From the NCBI GenBank assembly GCA_052389755.1, contig JBQTHP010000109.1, positions 1 through 21,175 on the forward strand: DNA of 21,175 nucleotides. The letters run 5' to 3'. The first letter of the stretch is position 1. Each line of letters starts with the position of its first letter. The stretch comes from JBQTHP01 sp052389755 (GTDB lineage Bacteria > Pseudomonadota > Gammaproteobacteria > Steroidobacterales > Steroidobacteraceae). Of the stretch, positions 7,793-14,141 are shown piece by piece. Below the pieces are notes generated by a model. It did no database searches. It was not told the DNA's origin and saw only the letters and a program-made list of their open reading frames with translations. The position numbers and the translations under genes were made by a program.

Positions 7793-8295
7793 AGTCCCAT
7801 CTCCTTAGACGGGCGGCCCGTCCGAATCCTTCGGGCACGTGTCGTCGAAGAATTCGAGACGGCCGACGGCGAGCTCCAGGAGATCTCCCGCAACTTCTTC
7901 GCGAACTGCCTGCCGACGCGCGACGTGTACTACTTCGGCGAGGACGTCGAAGATGGTGAAGGCAACCCGCTTCCCGATGCGTGGCTCGCCGGCAGGAACG
8001 GAGCCGCGCCGGGCATCATCATGCCGGATGAGCCTTCCTCCTGGGCTCGCGGTACTTCCAGGAAATCGCGCCCGGCGTCGCGCTGGATCGTGCGGAACAC
8101 GTGCGCCTCGGCATCGAAGTCGAAGTGCCGGCCGGGCTCTTCCAGGGCTGCGTCGAGATCGAGGAGACCTCCCCGCTCGAGCCGGGCCAGACCTCCACCA
8201 AGATCTACTGCCCCGACGTCGGCCTCGTGGTGGATAACGATCTCGAGCTGATTGCCGTCTACGGGCGGCAGGACCACGACGACGAGGACGACTGA
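7793..8295 (+). pseudogene. Truncated and frameshifted secreted hypothetical protein
   Basis: The first frame (7793-8032) reads ISLDGRPVRILRARVVEEFE, then DVYYFGEDVEDGEGNPLP and PGIIMPDE. It continues in another frame from 8035: FLLGSRYFQEIAPGVALDRA, then EVPAGLFQGCVEIEETSPLE and KIYCPDVGLVVDNDLELI, ending at TGA 8293-8295. Together they match, from memory, a conserved proteobacterial exported protein of unknown function with the order YFGEDV, PGI(I/M)MP, Y(F/Y)QE, TPLEPG, Y(Y/C)PG(I/V)GLV. The shift equals two extra bases (CC, 8033-8034) or one missing base. The usual signal peptide and first strands are also absent; upstream sequence belongs to the barrel remnant on the other strand. It is therefore broken twice. 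A sequencing error could explain the frameshift but not the missing N-terminus. Confidence 0.75.
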
Positions 8296-8652
8296 GCCCG
8301 GAAGGCCTGGCGGCTGACGGCTGATCGAAGCCTGGCCTGGGCTCGCGGTAGCCTGGCGGTTTGCCACCGCGGGCTGGGCGGGAGTAGCATTTCCCGCGTT
8401 CGTACCGCATTGGTTGAGCGCGCCTCGAGTGTGTTGAAGTTTCCTCCTTTCCGCCCGGCACTCCTCGTCCGTGCACGAACTAAGCGTCCCGGTCCCGGGG
8501 CTCTTAAGGTGCAGGCCGCCGGCCCAAGCGCACCGCATTGACTGCAACGCCGATCGTGCGCCTTGAAGCCTTGACCTGTTCGATTGATCACGCGGTCACG
8601 CGACCGACTCGTGCGGCTCGCCGCTGTCCGCATTTCAAGTGAGATCTTCCGG
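8296..8652. other. 357-base intergenic region and probable leader of the RNA-binding protein gene
   Basis: No convincing gene is present. The first 60 bases hold heptad-type repeats. A TTGACC at 8571-8576 could be a -35 box, but no matching -10 box is seen. A small inverted repeat, CGGTC-ACGC-GACCG, lies just downstream at about 8594-8607. ACCGCATT occurs twice (about 8405 and 8532). The length would suit a structured, temperature- or stress-responsive leader, as is common for small RRM and cold-shock genes, but that is inference. Confidence 0.4.
8297..8324 (+). repeat. Short heptad array after the pseudogene
   Basis: Directly after the pseudogene stop, 7-bp units follow one another: CCCGGAA, GGCCTGG, then CGGCTGA twice (8311-8324). 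The GGCTG core of the unit is the same as in the arms of element A (TCGGCTG) and resembles GCTGCCG in element B. Two further GCCTGGC motifs occur at 8330 and 8351, outside the register. No inverted partner or shared core is visible here, so this looks like a decayed or partial member of the heptad family. Confidence 0.5.
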
Positions 8653-8934
8653 ATGACGACGATCTATGTGGGCAATCTGCCCTTCAACGCCACCGAGCAG
8701 GACGTTCGCGTTCTCTTCGAACGTCACGGTAAGGTGGAATCGGTGAAGCTGATAAATGACCGCGAGACCGGCAAGCCACGAGGCTTCGGGTTCGTAGACA
8801 TGCCGTCGGGCGAGGCGCAGACCGCCATTCAGGCCCTGAACGGATTCCAGATGAACGGTCGTCCGCTACGCGTCAACGAGGCCCAGGAGCGCCCGCAGCG
8901 CCCCCGTCAGGGCGGCGGTCCCTTCCGGCGTTGA
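8653..8934 (+). CDS. Small RRM-domain RNA-binding protein
   Basis: The 93-aa protein is a single RNA-recognition motif with a short basic tail. RNP2 is IYVGNL (4-9) and RNP1 is RGFGFVDM (43-50), with Met where an aromatic residue is usual. The tail (PQRPRQGGGPFRR) is Arg/Gly/Pro-rich, like those of bacterial RbpA-type proteins. Such proteins bind single-stranded RNA and are often induced by cold or stress. The ATG at 8653 begins the RRM fold directly (MTTIYVGNLPFNAT), with a weak GTGAG upstream. The gene stands alone between a long leader and a strong terminator, so it is probably a monocistronic unit with its own control. Confidence 0.95.
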   Translation: MTTIYVGNLPFNATEQDVRVLFERHGKVESVKLINDRETGKPRGFGFVDMPSGEAQTAIQALNGFQMNGRPLRVNEAQERPQRPRQGGGPFRR

Positions 8935-8965
8935 CGCCTTTGACCTGAATTCTTCACAGGTCTCG

Positions 8966-8998
8966 AGAACCCCGCCCCCGCGCGGGGTTCTTTCTTTC
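8966..8998 (+). terminator. Rho-independent terminator of the RRM gene
   Basis: A perfect 10-bp stem (AGAACCCCGC at 8966-8975 pairing with GCGGGGTTCT at 8982-8991) encloses a six-base loop and is followed by a T-rich tract (TTCTTTC). It begins 31 bases after the RRM stop codon. This is the clearest terminator in the window. Confidence 0.93.
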
Positions 8999-9093
8999 AT
9001 CCGCCGACGACGATGCGCGGTATCCTGCGCGGCACGTCGGATACGGGGGATGACGACAGCGGCAGAGCTCGCTGGCGTTCCAGGAGCGACCAC

Positions 9094-9930
9094 ATGTCGA
9101 TGTCGAATAACAAGCTTCTGTTCGTGATCGCGGCCGCCCTGCTGCTCGCCAGCGGTTGCGCCACCCATCGCAGCTCGCGACAGCAGACGGCTCAGGCACT
9201 CGACCGCGTTCTCTCGGGTGACCACCGCTCGATCGAGCACAAGGCGCGCGATCAGTATCGGCACCCCAAGGAGACGCTGCTGTTCTTCGGCATCCGGCCC
9301 GAGATGAGCGTCGTCGAGGTGTGGCCGGGCGCCGGCGGCTGGTACACGGAGATCCTCGCCCCACTACTGCGGGAAAAGGGCAAGTATTACGTGGCGCATT
9401 GGGAACCGAATCCCGAGAACCAGCGCACCAACGACGGCCTCGCGGCCTACCGCGAAAAGCTGGCGTCGCGCCCCGATGCGTACGACAAGGCCGTAGTGAC
9501 GGCCATGGGCCGCAATGGCGCGGATATTGCGTCGCCCGAGTCGGTGGACATGGTCGTGACCTTTCGCAATATCCACAACTGGATGGGCCAGGACTGGGCG
9601 CCACAGGCTTTCACGCTGATGTACCGCGCCCTGAAACCGGGCGGCGTGCTCGGCGTCGTCGAGCACCGGGGGCCGGACGGCGAGCAGGACCCGAAGGCAA
9701 AGAGCGGTTACGTCAACGAGGATTACGCGATCAAGTTGATCGAGGCGGCCGGCTTCCGGCTCGTCGCGAAATCCGAGATCAACGCGAATACGAGGGACAC
9801 GAAGGACTATGAGCAGGGCGTGTGGACGCTGCCCCCCACGTACCGGCTCGGGGACACCGACCGGGAAAAGTACGCCGCCATCGGCGAGAGCGACCGCTTT
9901 ACGCTGAAGTTTGTGAAGCCGGAGAGATAG
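9094..9930 (+). CDS. Predicted SAM-dependent methyltransferase, probable lipoprotein
   Basis: The 278-aa product resembles the COG4798-type predicted methyltransferases. The N-terminus (MSMSNNKLLFVIAAALLLAS) followed by Gly21-Cys22 looks like a lipoprotein signal with lipobox ASGC, so the mature protein may be anchored in the periplasm. A SAM-binding motif I follows at 73-83 (VVEVWPGAGGW). Later motifs are VDMVVTFRNIHNW, LKPGGVLGVVEHRG and AGFRLVAKSE. A periplasmic location would be odd for a SAM-using enzyme, so real catalysis there is doubtful, although such N-termini recur in this family. The start is firm: AGGAG at 9082-9086, seven bases before ATG 9094. The stop is followed at once by the heptad tract of element B. 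Confidence 0.88.
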   Translation: MSMSNNKLLFVIAAALLLASGCATHRSSRQQTAQALDRVLSGDHRSIEHKARDQYRHPKETLLFFGIRPEMSVVEVWPGAGGWYTEILAPLLREKGKYYVAHWEPNPENQRTNDGLAAYREKLASRPDAYDKAVVTAMGRNGADIASPESVDMVVTFRNIHNWMGQDWAPQAFTLMYRALKPGGVLGVVEHRGPDGEQDPKAKSGYVNEDYAIKLIEAAGFRLVAKSEINANTRDTKDYEQGVWTLPPTYRLGDTDREKYAAIGESDRFTLKFVKPER

Positions 9931-10041
9931 GCTGCCGCCTGCCGGCTGCCGACTTCCGCCTTCCGCCTACCGGGCGGAAAAGAACGCTCACCTCGGCGCT
10001 GGCGGTGACCCTCTGACCGGAAGGCGGATGCCGGTAGCCGG
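9931..10041. repeat. Heptad-armed inverted-repeat element, copy B
   Basis: Six 7-bp units of the form NCTNCCG (GCTGCCG, CCTGCCG and variants) run from 9931 to 9972, directly after the methyltransferase stop. The right side (10014-10041) is their reverse complement, also in period 7. Arms 9942-9965 and 10018-10041 pair at 21 of 24 positions, plus one G-U. The inner 11 bp (9955-9965 with 10018-10028) are perfect. The enclosed core at 9980-10015 matches the core of element A at 252-288 with only four substitutions and one gap in the first 35 bases. The arms of A and B are unrelated in sequence. The element lies between convergent genes, and its function is unknown. Confidence 0.85.
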
Positions 10042-10066
10042 GCGCCGGGGCCGCTGCGCGGCGCCC
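10040..10066. terminator. GC-rich hairpin after the helicase gene
   Basis: GGGCGCC (10040-10046) pairs perfectly with GGCGCCC (10060-10066) around a 13-base loop, directly beside the helicase stop codon at 10067. No T-tract follows on either strand, so it may be a Rho-dependent stop, an RNA-stabilising hairpin, or an outer extension of element B. Confidence 0.45.
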
Positions 10067-12154
10067 TCACCACATCTCCTTGAGCTTCGAGCTGACGTCG
10101 AGCGCCGCGGCGTCCGCATCCTTCAGCGCCGCCTCGCCGAAGCGTGAGCCCTGGAAGCTCACCGGCTCGAAGCACTTGATCAGTTTTTCGGACAGGAAAC
10201 GGCTGCGCCCGCCGTAGACATGGCCGTCGGCGAGGCGCGGCTGGTGCGTCACGTGAAACTTCAGCGGCGAGATGAGGATGAGATCGTTCTGCGCGCGCGT
10301 CATCGCGACGTAGAGAAGCCGGCGCTCCTCTTCGATCGCCTCGGTCTTGCCGGTCGCGAACTCCGACGGAAAGCTGCCGTCGACCACGTTGAGAAGGTAC
10401 ACCGCGTCCCATTCCATTCCCTTCGCGGAGTGGATGGTCGAGAGCACCAGGTAGTCCTCGTCGAGCAGCGGCTCGCCGGCAAGATCGCTCGTCGCCTGCG
10501 GAGGATCGAGCGTGAGCTCCGTGAGAAACCGCTCCCGCGACGGGTACTGGCCGGAGAGGAGCTCGAGCTGATCGAGATCGCCGATGCGCGTGTGGAAGTG
10601 CTCGTAGATGCGCTCGAGATGCGGCTTGTACCACTCGCGGACGAGATTCACCTGTCCCTGCCACTGCCGCTCCTTCTCTCCGAGCTGCCGCATCAGGTCG
10701 GTCAGCTTGCGCCAGGCGATCGCGGCCGGCGGCGGCGGCGTGAACCCCTTCAACGACTCGAAAGCGAAGCCCTGTGACTCGAAGTGCTCGATCGCGGCCC
10801 GGGCGTTGGCCGGGCCCATGCCGGGCAGGAGCTGCAGTACGCGGAATGCCGCAAGCGTGTTCCGCGCGTTGTCTGCCCAGCGCAGCACCGATATCAGGTC
10901 CTTCACGTGCGCGGCTTCCAGGAACCGCAAGCCGCCGTACTTCACGAACGGGATCTTGCGCTTCGCGAGCTCGATCTCGAGCACGTCGCTGTGGCTCGAG
11001 CTTCTGAAGAGCACTGCCTGGCGGCGCAGCGGCACGTTCATCTCGCGCCGCTTCAGGACCTCGCTGCAGACGTACTCCGCCTGCGCGTTCGCGTTGTCGA
11101 CGGTGGCGAGCCGCGGCAGCACGCCGGCACCGCGGATCGCAAGCAGGTGCTTGCGATACTGGCGCGGCGCCTCCGCCATGAGGGCGTTCGCCGCATCGAG
11201 CACCGCCTGAGTCGAGCGGTAGTTCTGCGCGAGCGTCACGACCTCGGCGCGCGGCTTGAAGCGATCGGGAAAGCCGAGGATGTTCTCGACGGCGGCGGCG
11301 CGGAACGAATAGATCGCCTGCGCATCGTCGCCCACGACGGTGATGCCCGCGCCGTCCGGGCGCAGCGCGAGCAGAATGTCGGCCTGCAGCTTGTTCGTGT
11401 CCTGATACTCGTCGACGAGCACGTGGTCGAAGTGATTGGCGACGTGGCTGGCGAGCTTCGCTTCGCCCATCATCATGTGCCAGTAGAGGAGCAGATCGTC
11501 GTAGTCGAGCACGTTCGCGCGCTGTTTCCTCTCGACGTACGTCCGATACAGCTTCGTGAGCTCGGCTTCCCACTGCGAGCACCACGGGAACTGCTGCTCG
11601 AGCGTCTCCTTGAGCGGCCGCTGCGTGTTCACGCGGTGCGAATAGATCTGCAGGCAGGTTTCCTTGCGCGGAAAGCGCTGCTCCTTGGCCGCGTATCCGA
11701 GCTCCTGCCGCACGGTGTCGATGAGATCGGCCGCGTCGGCACGGTCGATCACCGTGAACTGCGGATCGAGCTTCAGGTGCCGCGCGTAGTGGCGCAGCAG
11801 CCGGTTGCCCATGGAATGAAAGGTGCCGGCCCAGGAGAGCCGCTGCGCGACCGTCTGGCTCAAGCCGCCGAGCGGTTCGTTCAGTGCCTTCTTGATGATG
11901 TCGTGCGCGCGCCGGCGCATCTCGATCGCCGCGCGTCGCGTGAACGTGAGCATCAGCATGCGAGCGGGGTCGACGCCGTGCATGGCGAGATGTGCGACGC
12001 GGTGCGCGAGCGTATCGGTCTTGCCGGTGCCGGCGCCGGCGATGATGAGCAGCGGGCCGGCCTTGAATCCCTTGCCGCCCGGGATCGGCTCGCCGTAGGT
12101 GACGGCCTTCCGTTGCGGACCGTTCAGTTTCGCGAGGTGTGACGCAGTCGACAT
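10067..12154 (-). CDS. UvrD/Rep-type superfamily 1 ATP-dependent DNA helicase
   Basis: The 695-aa protein has the full SF1A motif set: Q-motif LNGPQRKAV (10-18), motif I AGAGTGKT (39-46), Ia MLTFTRRAAIEM, II VDEYQDTN (about 245), III VVGDDAQAIYSFR (about 275), IV QNYRST, V HSAKGMEWD (about 575) and VI LLYVAMTRAQNDLIL (about 615). It is a 3'-5' helicase related to UvrD, Rep and PcrA, with likely roles in repair or clearing replication forks. Compared with UvrD it has a short insert before motif I (GEPIPGGKGFKAG) and no long C-terminal tail, so I give no symbol. The ATG at 12154 has no visible ribosome-binding site, but a TATAGT lies eight bases upstream, which could give a leaderless message. 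It is divergent from the AhpD-like gene. Confidence 0.93.
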   Translation of the reverse strand: MSTASHLAKLNGPQRKAVTYGEPIPGGKGFKAGPLLIIAGAGTGKTDTLAHRVAHLAMHGVDPARMLMLTFTRRAAIEMRRRAHDIIKKALNEPLGGLSQTVAQRLSWAGTFHSMGNRLLRHYARHLKLDPQFTVIDRADAADLIDTVRQELGYAAKEQRFPRKETCLQIYSHRVNTQRPLKETLEQQFPWCSQWEAELTKLYRTYVERKQRANVLDYDDLLLYWHMMMGEAKLASHVANHFDHVLVDEYQDTNKLQADILLALRPDGAGITVVGDDAQAIYSFRAAAVENILGFPDRFKPRAEVVTLAQNYRSTQAVLDAANALMAEAPRQYRKHLLAIRGAGVLPRLATVDNANAQAEYVCSEVLKRREMNVPLRRQAVLFRSSSHSDVLEIELAKRKIPFVKYGGLRFLEAAHVKDLISVLRWADNARNTLAAFRVLQLLPGMGPANARAAIEHFESQGFAFESLKGFTPPPPAAIAWRKLTDLMRQLGEKERQWQGQVNLVREWYKPHLERIYEHFHTRIGDLDQLELLSGQYPSRERFLTELTLDPPQATSDLAGEPLLDEDYLVLSTIHSAKGMEWDAVYLLNVVDGSFPSEFATGKTEAIEEERRLLYVAMTRAQNDLILISPLKFHVTHQPRLADGHVYGGRSRFLSEKLIKCFEPVSFQGSRFGEAALKDADAAALDVSSKLKEMW

Positions 12155-12162
12155 GCGCCCGG

Positions 12163-12168
12163 ACTATA
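12163..12168 (-). promoter_or_regulatory. Possible -10 box of the helicase gene
   Basis: TATAGT on the minus strand ends eight bases before the helicase ATG. The -35 position 17 bases further upstream (TGGCGA) is poor. If real, transcription would begin at or next to the start codon, in keeping with the absence of a Shine-Dalgarno sequence. Confidence 0.3.
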
Positions 12169-12312
12169 CGAGACACATTACATAGTCGCCACGGATGCGC
12201 TTCACACCGCACCCGCGTTCGATGCGAAAACTGTGCGCGAGTTGTCGCTTCGGCGGGATTGCAGGATCATGCGCGCACTTCCCCGGAACGGCACGCGCGA
12301 ACGGTTCAGGAA

Positions 12313-12924
12313 ATGGCACCAAAGAGGACCGCCGCGCGGCGCTACAGGGCGCAGCCAAGACATCTGACCGCGTTGGGGCTGCCTGTTCCCGCGCGCCGCG
12401 CGCTCGATGCCGACATGCGCAAGTACTTCGCCGTCTGCGACCAGAAGATCGGCTTCCTGCCGAACGTGCTCGCGGCGTACAGCTTCGATCAGACGAAGCT
12501 GCGCGCCTTCGTCGGCATGTACAACGACCTGATGCTGGGCGAGTCCCGCCTGACGAAACTCGAGCGCGAAATGATCGCGGTGGTCGTCTCCTCGGCGAAC
12601 CGCTGCTTTTACTGTCTCGTGGCGCACGGCCAGGCCGTGCGCGAGCTCTCGGGAGACCCCTCGCTCGGCGAGCTGCTCGTCATGAATTACCGCGCGGCGA
12701 AACTGACGCCGCGCCAGCGCGCCATGCTCGATTTCGCGCACAAGCTCACGATGGCTCCGTCCGAGGTCGACGACGCGGATCGCCGCGCGCTGAAACGTGC
12801 CGGCTTCTCCGATCGGGACGTGTGGGACATCTGCGCGGTCGCCGCGTTCTTCAACATGACCAACCGTGTTGCCACCGCCACGGACATGATGCCGAACGAG
12901 GAATACCACGCGCTCTCGCGCTGA
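12313..12924 (+). CDS. AhpD-like peroxidase-related protein (carboxymuconolactone decarboxylase fold)
   Basis: The 203-aa product carries the exact AhpD-type motif E-x11-C-x2-C-x3-H: Glu86, Cys98, Cys101 and His105 (in NRCFYCLVAHG). The flanking text (KLGF-like KIGFLPNVLAAYSF, then LRAFVGMYNDLML, RQRAMLDFAHKLT, VAAFFNMTNRVA and MMPNEEYHALSR) is that of the uncharacterised peroxidase-related enzyme family. By family it probably reduces peroxides through its thiol pair. The ATG at 12313 gives the usual length. An AGGA lies too close to it to be ideal, and the frame stays open upstream, so the start is moderately sure. The gene is divergent from the helicase (158 bases between starts) and convergent with the kinase gene. 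Confidence 0.9.
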   Translation: MAPKRTAARRYRAQPRHLTALGLPVPARRALDADMRKYFAVCDQKIGFLPNVLAAYSFDQTKLRAFVGMYNDLMLGESRLTKLEREMIAVVVSSANRCFYCLVAHGQAVRELSGDPSLGELLVMNYRAAKLTPRQRAMLDFAHKLTMAPSEVDDADRRALKRAGFSDRDVWDICAVAAFFNMTNRVATATDMMPNEEYHALSR

Positions 12925-12940
12925 GCGCGCCGCGCGGTGG

Positions 12941-12975
12941 CCGCCTACCGCCTACCGGCCTCCGGCTCCCGGCCG
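12941..12975. repeat. Heptad array at the 3' end of the kinase gene
   Basis: Five 7-bp units run without gaps: CCGCCTA twice, then CCGGCCT, CCGGCTC and CCGGCCG. Read on the minus strand they are TAGGCGG-type units, and three of them encode the last seven residues (RPGAGGR) and supply the TAG stop of the kinase gene. The 10-mer CCGCCTACCG is shared with element B (9964-9973). No conserved core is seen beside it. Confidence 0.75.
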
Positions 12976-13512
12976 GAGAAGAGCCGCGTCCAGCGAGCGG
13001 AACAGGTCGTCGCGACAGGCATTCGCGCCGAACGTCAGGCGCTCACCCGGAAGGTCGAGGAACGCGTCGGCGGACCGCCCTGCCGGCGGCGCATCGGCTT
13101 GCTCGAAATCGCGATGGCCCGGGTGGCGGCGCGCGTCGTGCCGTCGCGCGCGCAGACGCGCGATGCGTTCGCGCTCGTCGACCCGGCAGAGGACCTGTGC
13201 GACGACGCCCGACTCCGCGAGCAGCGGACGCAGAAGCGCATCGTGCTCCCCCGTCCTGAAGTTGCCTTCGATGATGCAGGATCCGCCGGCGCGCAGGAGC
13301 TCGGTGGCGATCGCGGCAAGAACGAGGAAGCTCGCATCGCTGAGGCGCCGCGATGCAAGCGCGTCTTGCGCTCCGAGCGCATCGAGGAGCGGCTCCTTGA
13401 CGAGGTCCTTGGCGAGCAGCGGAACGCGATAGCGCGCGGCAAGCCCTCGTGCGAGCGTCGTCTTGCCGCTCGCAGGCAGACCGGTGACGATGATCAGGAA
13501 GGAGCGCGTCAT
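12952..13512 (-). CDS. P-loop kinase / AAA-family ATPase (zeta-toxin or gluconate-kinase-like fold)
   Basis: The 186-aa protein starts with a clear Walker A motif (IIVTGLPASGKTTLA; GLPASGKTT at 11-19). It continues with LLAKDLVKEPLLDALG, a second strand CIIEGNF and an Arg-rich lid region (RIARLRARRHDARRHPGHRD). This is the arrangement of small nucleoside/sugar kinases and adenylate-kinase-like proteins; the substrate cannot be told. The ATG at 13512 is chosen because it lies just before the P-loop strand; a GTG at 13533 is possible. The start codon overlaps that of the Nudix gene on the other strand within one CATG. The C-terminal RPGAGGR is encoded by heptad repeats and is unlikely to be functional. 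Confidence 0.87.
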   Translation of the reverse strand: MTRSFLIIVTGLPASGKTTLARGLAARYRVPLLAKDLVKEPLLDALGAQDALASRRLSDASFLVLAAIATELLRAGGSCIIEGNFRTGEHDALLRPLLAESGVVAQVLCRVDERERIARLRARRHDARRHPGHRDFEQADAPPAGRSADAFLDLPGERLTFGANACRDDLFRSLDAALLRPGAGGR

Positions 13513-14062
13513 GACCCTGGAGAACGTTACCACTCACTTTCGCGGTCGCGTGATCACGGTGAACGTCGAGACGGTGGTGCTGCCGAACGGTCATCGGGCC
13601 GCGCTCGAGATCATCCATCATCCCGGAGGCGCGGCGGTCGTCGCGATCGATGCGGCGGAGCGCGTATGCCTGCTGCGCCAGTATCGGCACGCGGCCGGCG
13701 GCTGGGTGTGGGAGCTGCCCGCCGGCAAACTCGAGCCGCCCGAACCGCCGTTGAGCACTGCGCAGCGGGAGCTCATCGAGGAAGCCGGGGTTTCCGCGAG
13801 CGAGTGGCGCCCGCTCGGCACCTACCTGAGCTCTCCGGGCGTGTTCACCGAAGTGCTGCACCTGTACCTCGCGACGGATCTGCGATGCGCGACCTCGGCG
13901 CTGGAAGAATCGGAAGTGCTCGAAGTGCACTGGGTGCCGCTTGCCGAAGCCCGGGAGCGCGCGCTCGGCGGCGACATTCACGACGGCAAGACCGCTCTGG
14001 CTCTGATACGCGCATGGCATCTGCGTCACGAACCGGGCGACACCCCCATCGATCGTTCGTGA
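13511..14062 (+). CDS. Nudix hydrolase, ADP-ribose pyrophosphatase-like
   Basis: The 183-aa protein has a perfect Nudix box (G-x5-E-x7-R-E-U-x-E-E-x-G-U) at 72-94, from GKLEPPE to RELIEEAGV. It is preceded by LLRQYRHAAGGWVWELPAG, the context typical of ADP-ribose/NDP-sugar pyrophosphatases of the NudF type. It would hydrolyse a nucleoside diphosphate linked to another group, needing Mg2+ or Mn2+ at the glutamates of the box. The start is firm: AAGGAG at 13499-13504, six bases before ATG 13511. That ATG overlaps the divergent kinase start. The ribosome-binding site, and any promoter, therefore lie within the kinase coding sequence. Confidence 0.94.
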   Translation: MTLENVTTHFRGRVITVNVETVVLPNGHRAALEIIHHPGGAAVVAIDAAERVCLLRQYRHAAGGWVWELPAGKLEPPEPPLSTAQRELIEEAGVSASEWRPLGTYLSSPGVFTEVLHLYLATDLRCATSALEESEVLEVHWVPLAEARERALGGDIHDGKTALALIRAWHLRHEPGDTPIDRS

Positions 14063-14141
14063 CGTGCGGCGCAGACCGCACGTGGCCGCCCACGTAATTT
14101 GGGCTTGCCGGAGCACCCCGGCGCTGATTGAACTTATCGTC

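Noticed and set aside
7629..7838. N-terminal extension of the sigma factor up to 7838
   Set aside because: The extra 70 residues (Arg/Gly/Cys-rich) do not resemble sigma region 1 or 2 and overlap the barrel-like remnant and the secreted-protein pseudogene; ECF factors of this type are about 170-220 aa.
8040..8350. A 15-base exact repeat, CCTGGGCTCGCGGTA, at 8040-8054 and 8336-8350
   Set aside because: It lies next to the frameshift and is curious, but a single 15-mer match in GC-rich DNA with biased codons is not far from chance and explains nothing further.
8571..8600. Promoter for the RRM gene beginning with TTGACC
   Set aside because: No -10 box is found at a proper distance; noted only in the intergenic entry.
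10784..12142. Open frame of 452 codons opposite the helicase
   Set aside because: The helicase has every SF1 motif; the opposite frame has none and is a compositional shadow.
13018..14097. Long plus-strand frame running from the kinase region through the Nudix gene in another phase
   Set aside because: It contradicts both the kinase (P-loop) and the Nudix gene (perfect Nudix box and ribosome-binding site).
14064..14141. N-terminal part of the small hypothetical protein from GTG 14064
   Set aside because: The sequence (MRRRPHVAAHVIWACRSTPA) looks like translated non-coding DNA, and the start lies two bases after the Nudix stop without a ribosome-binding site.
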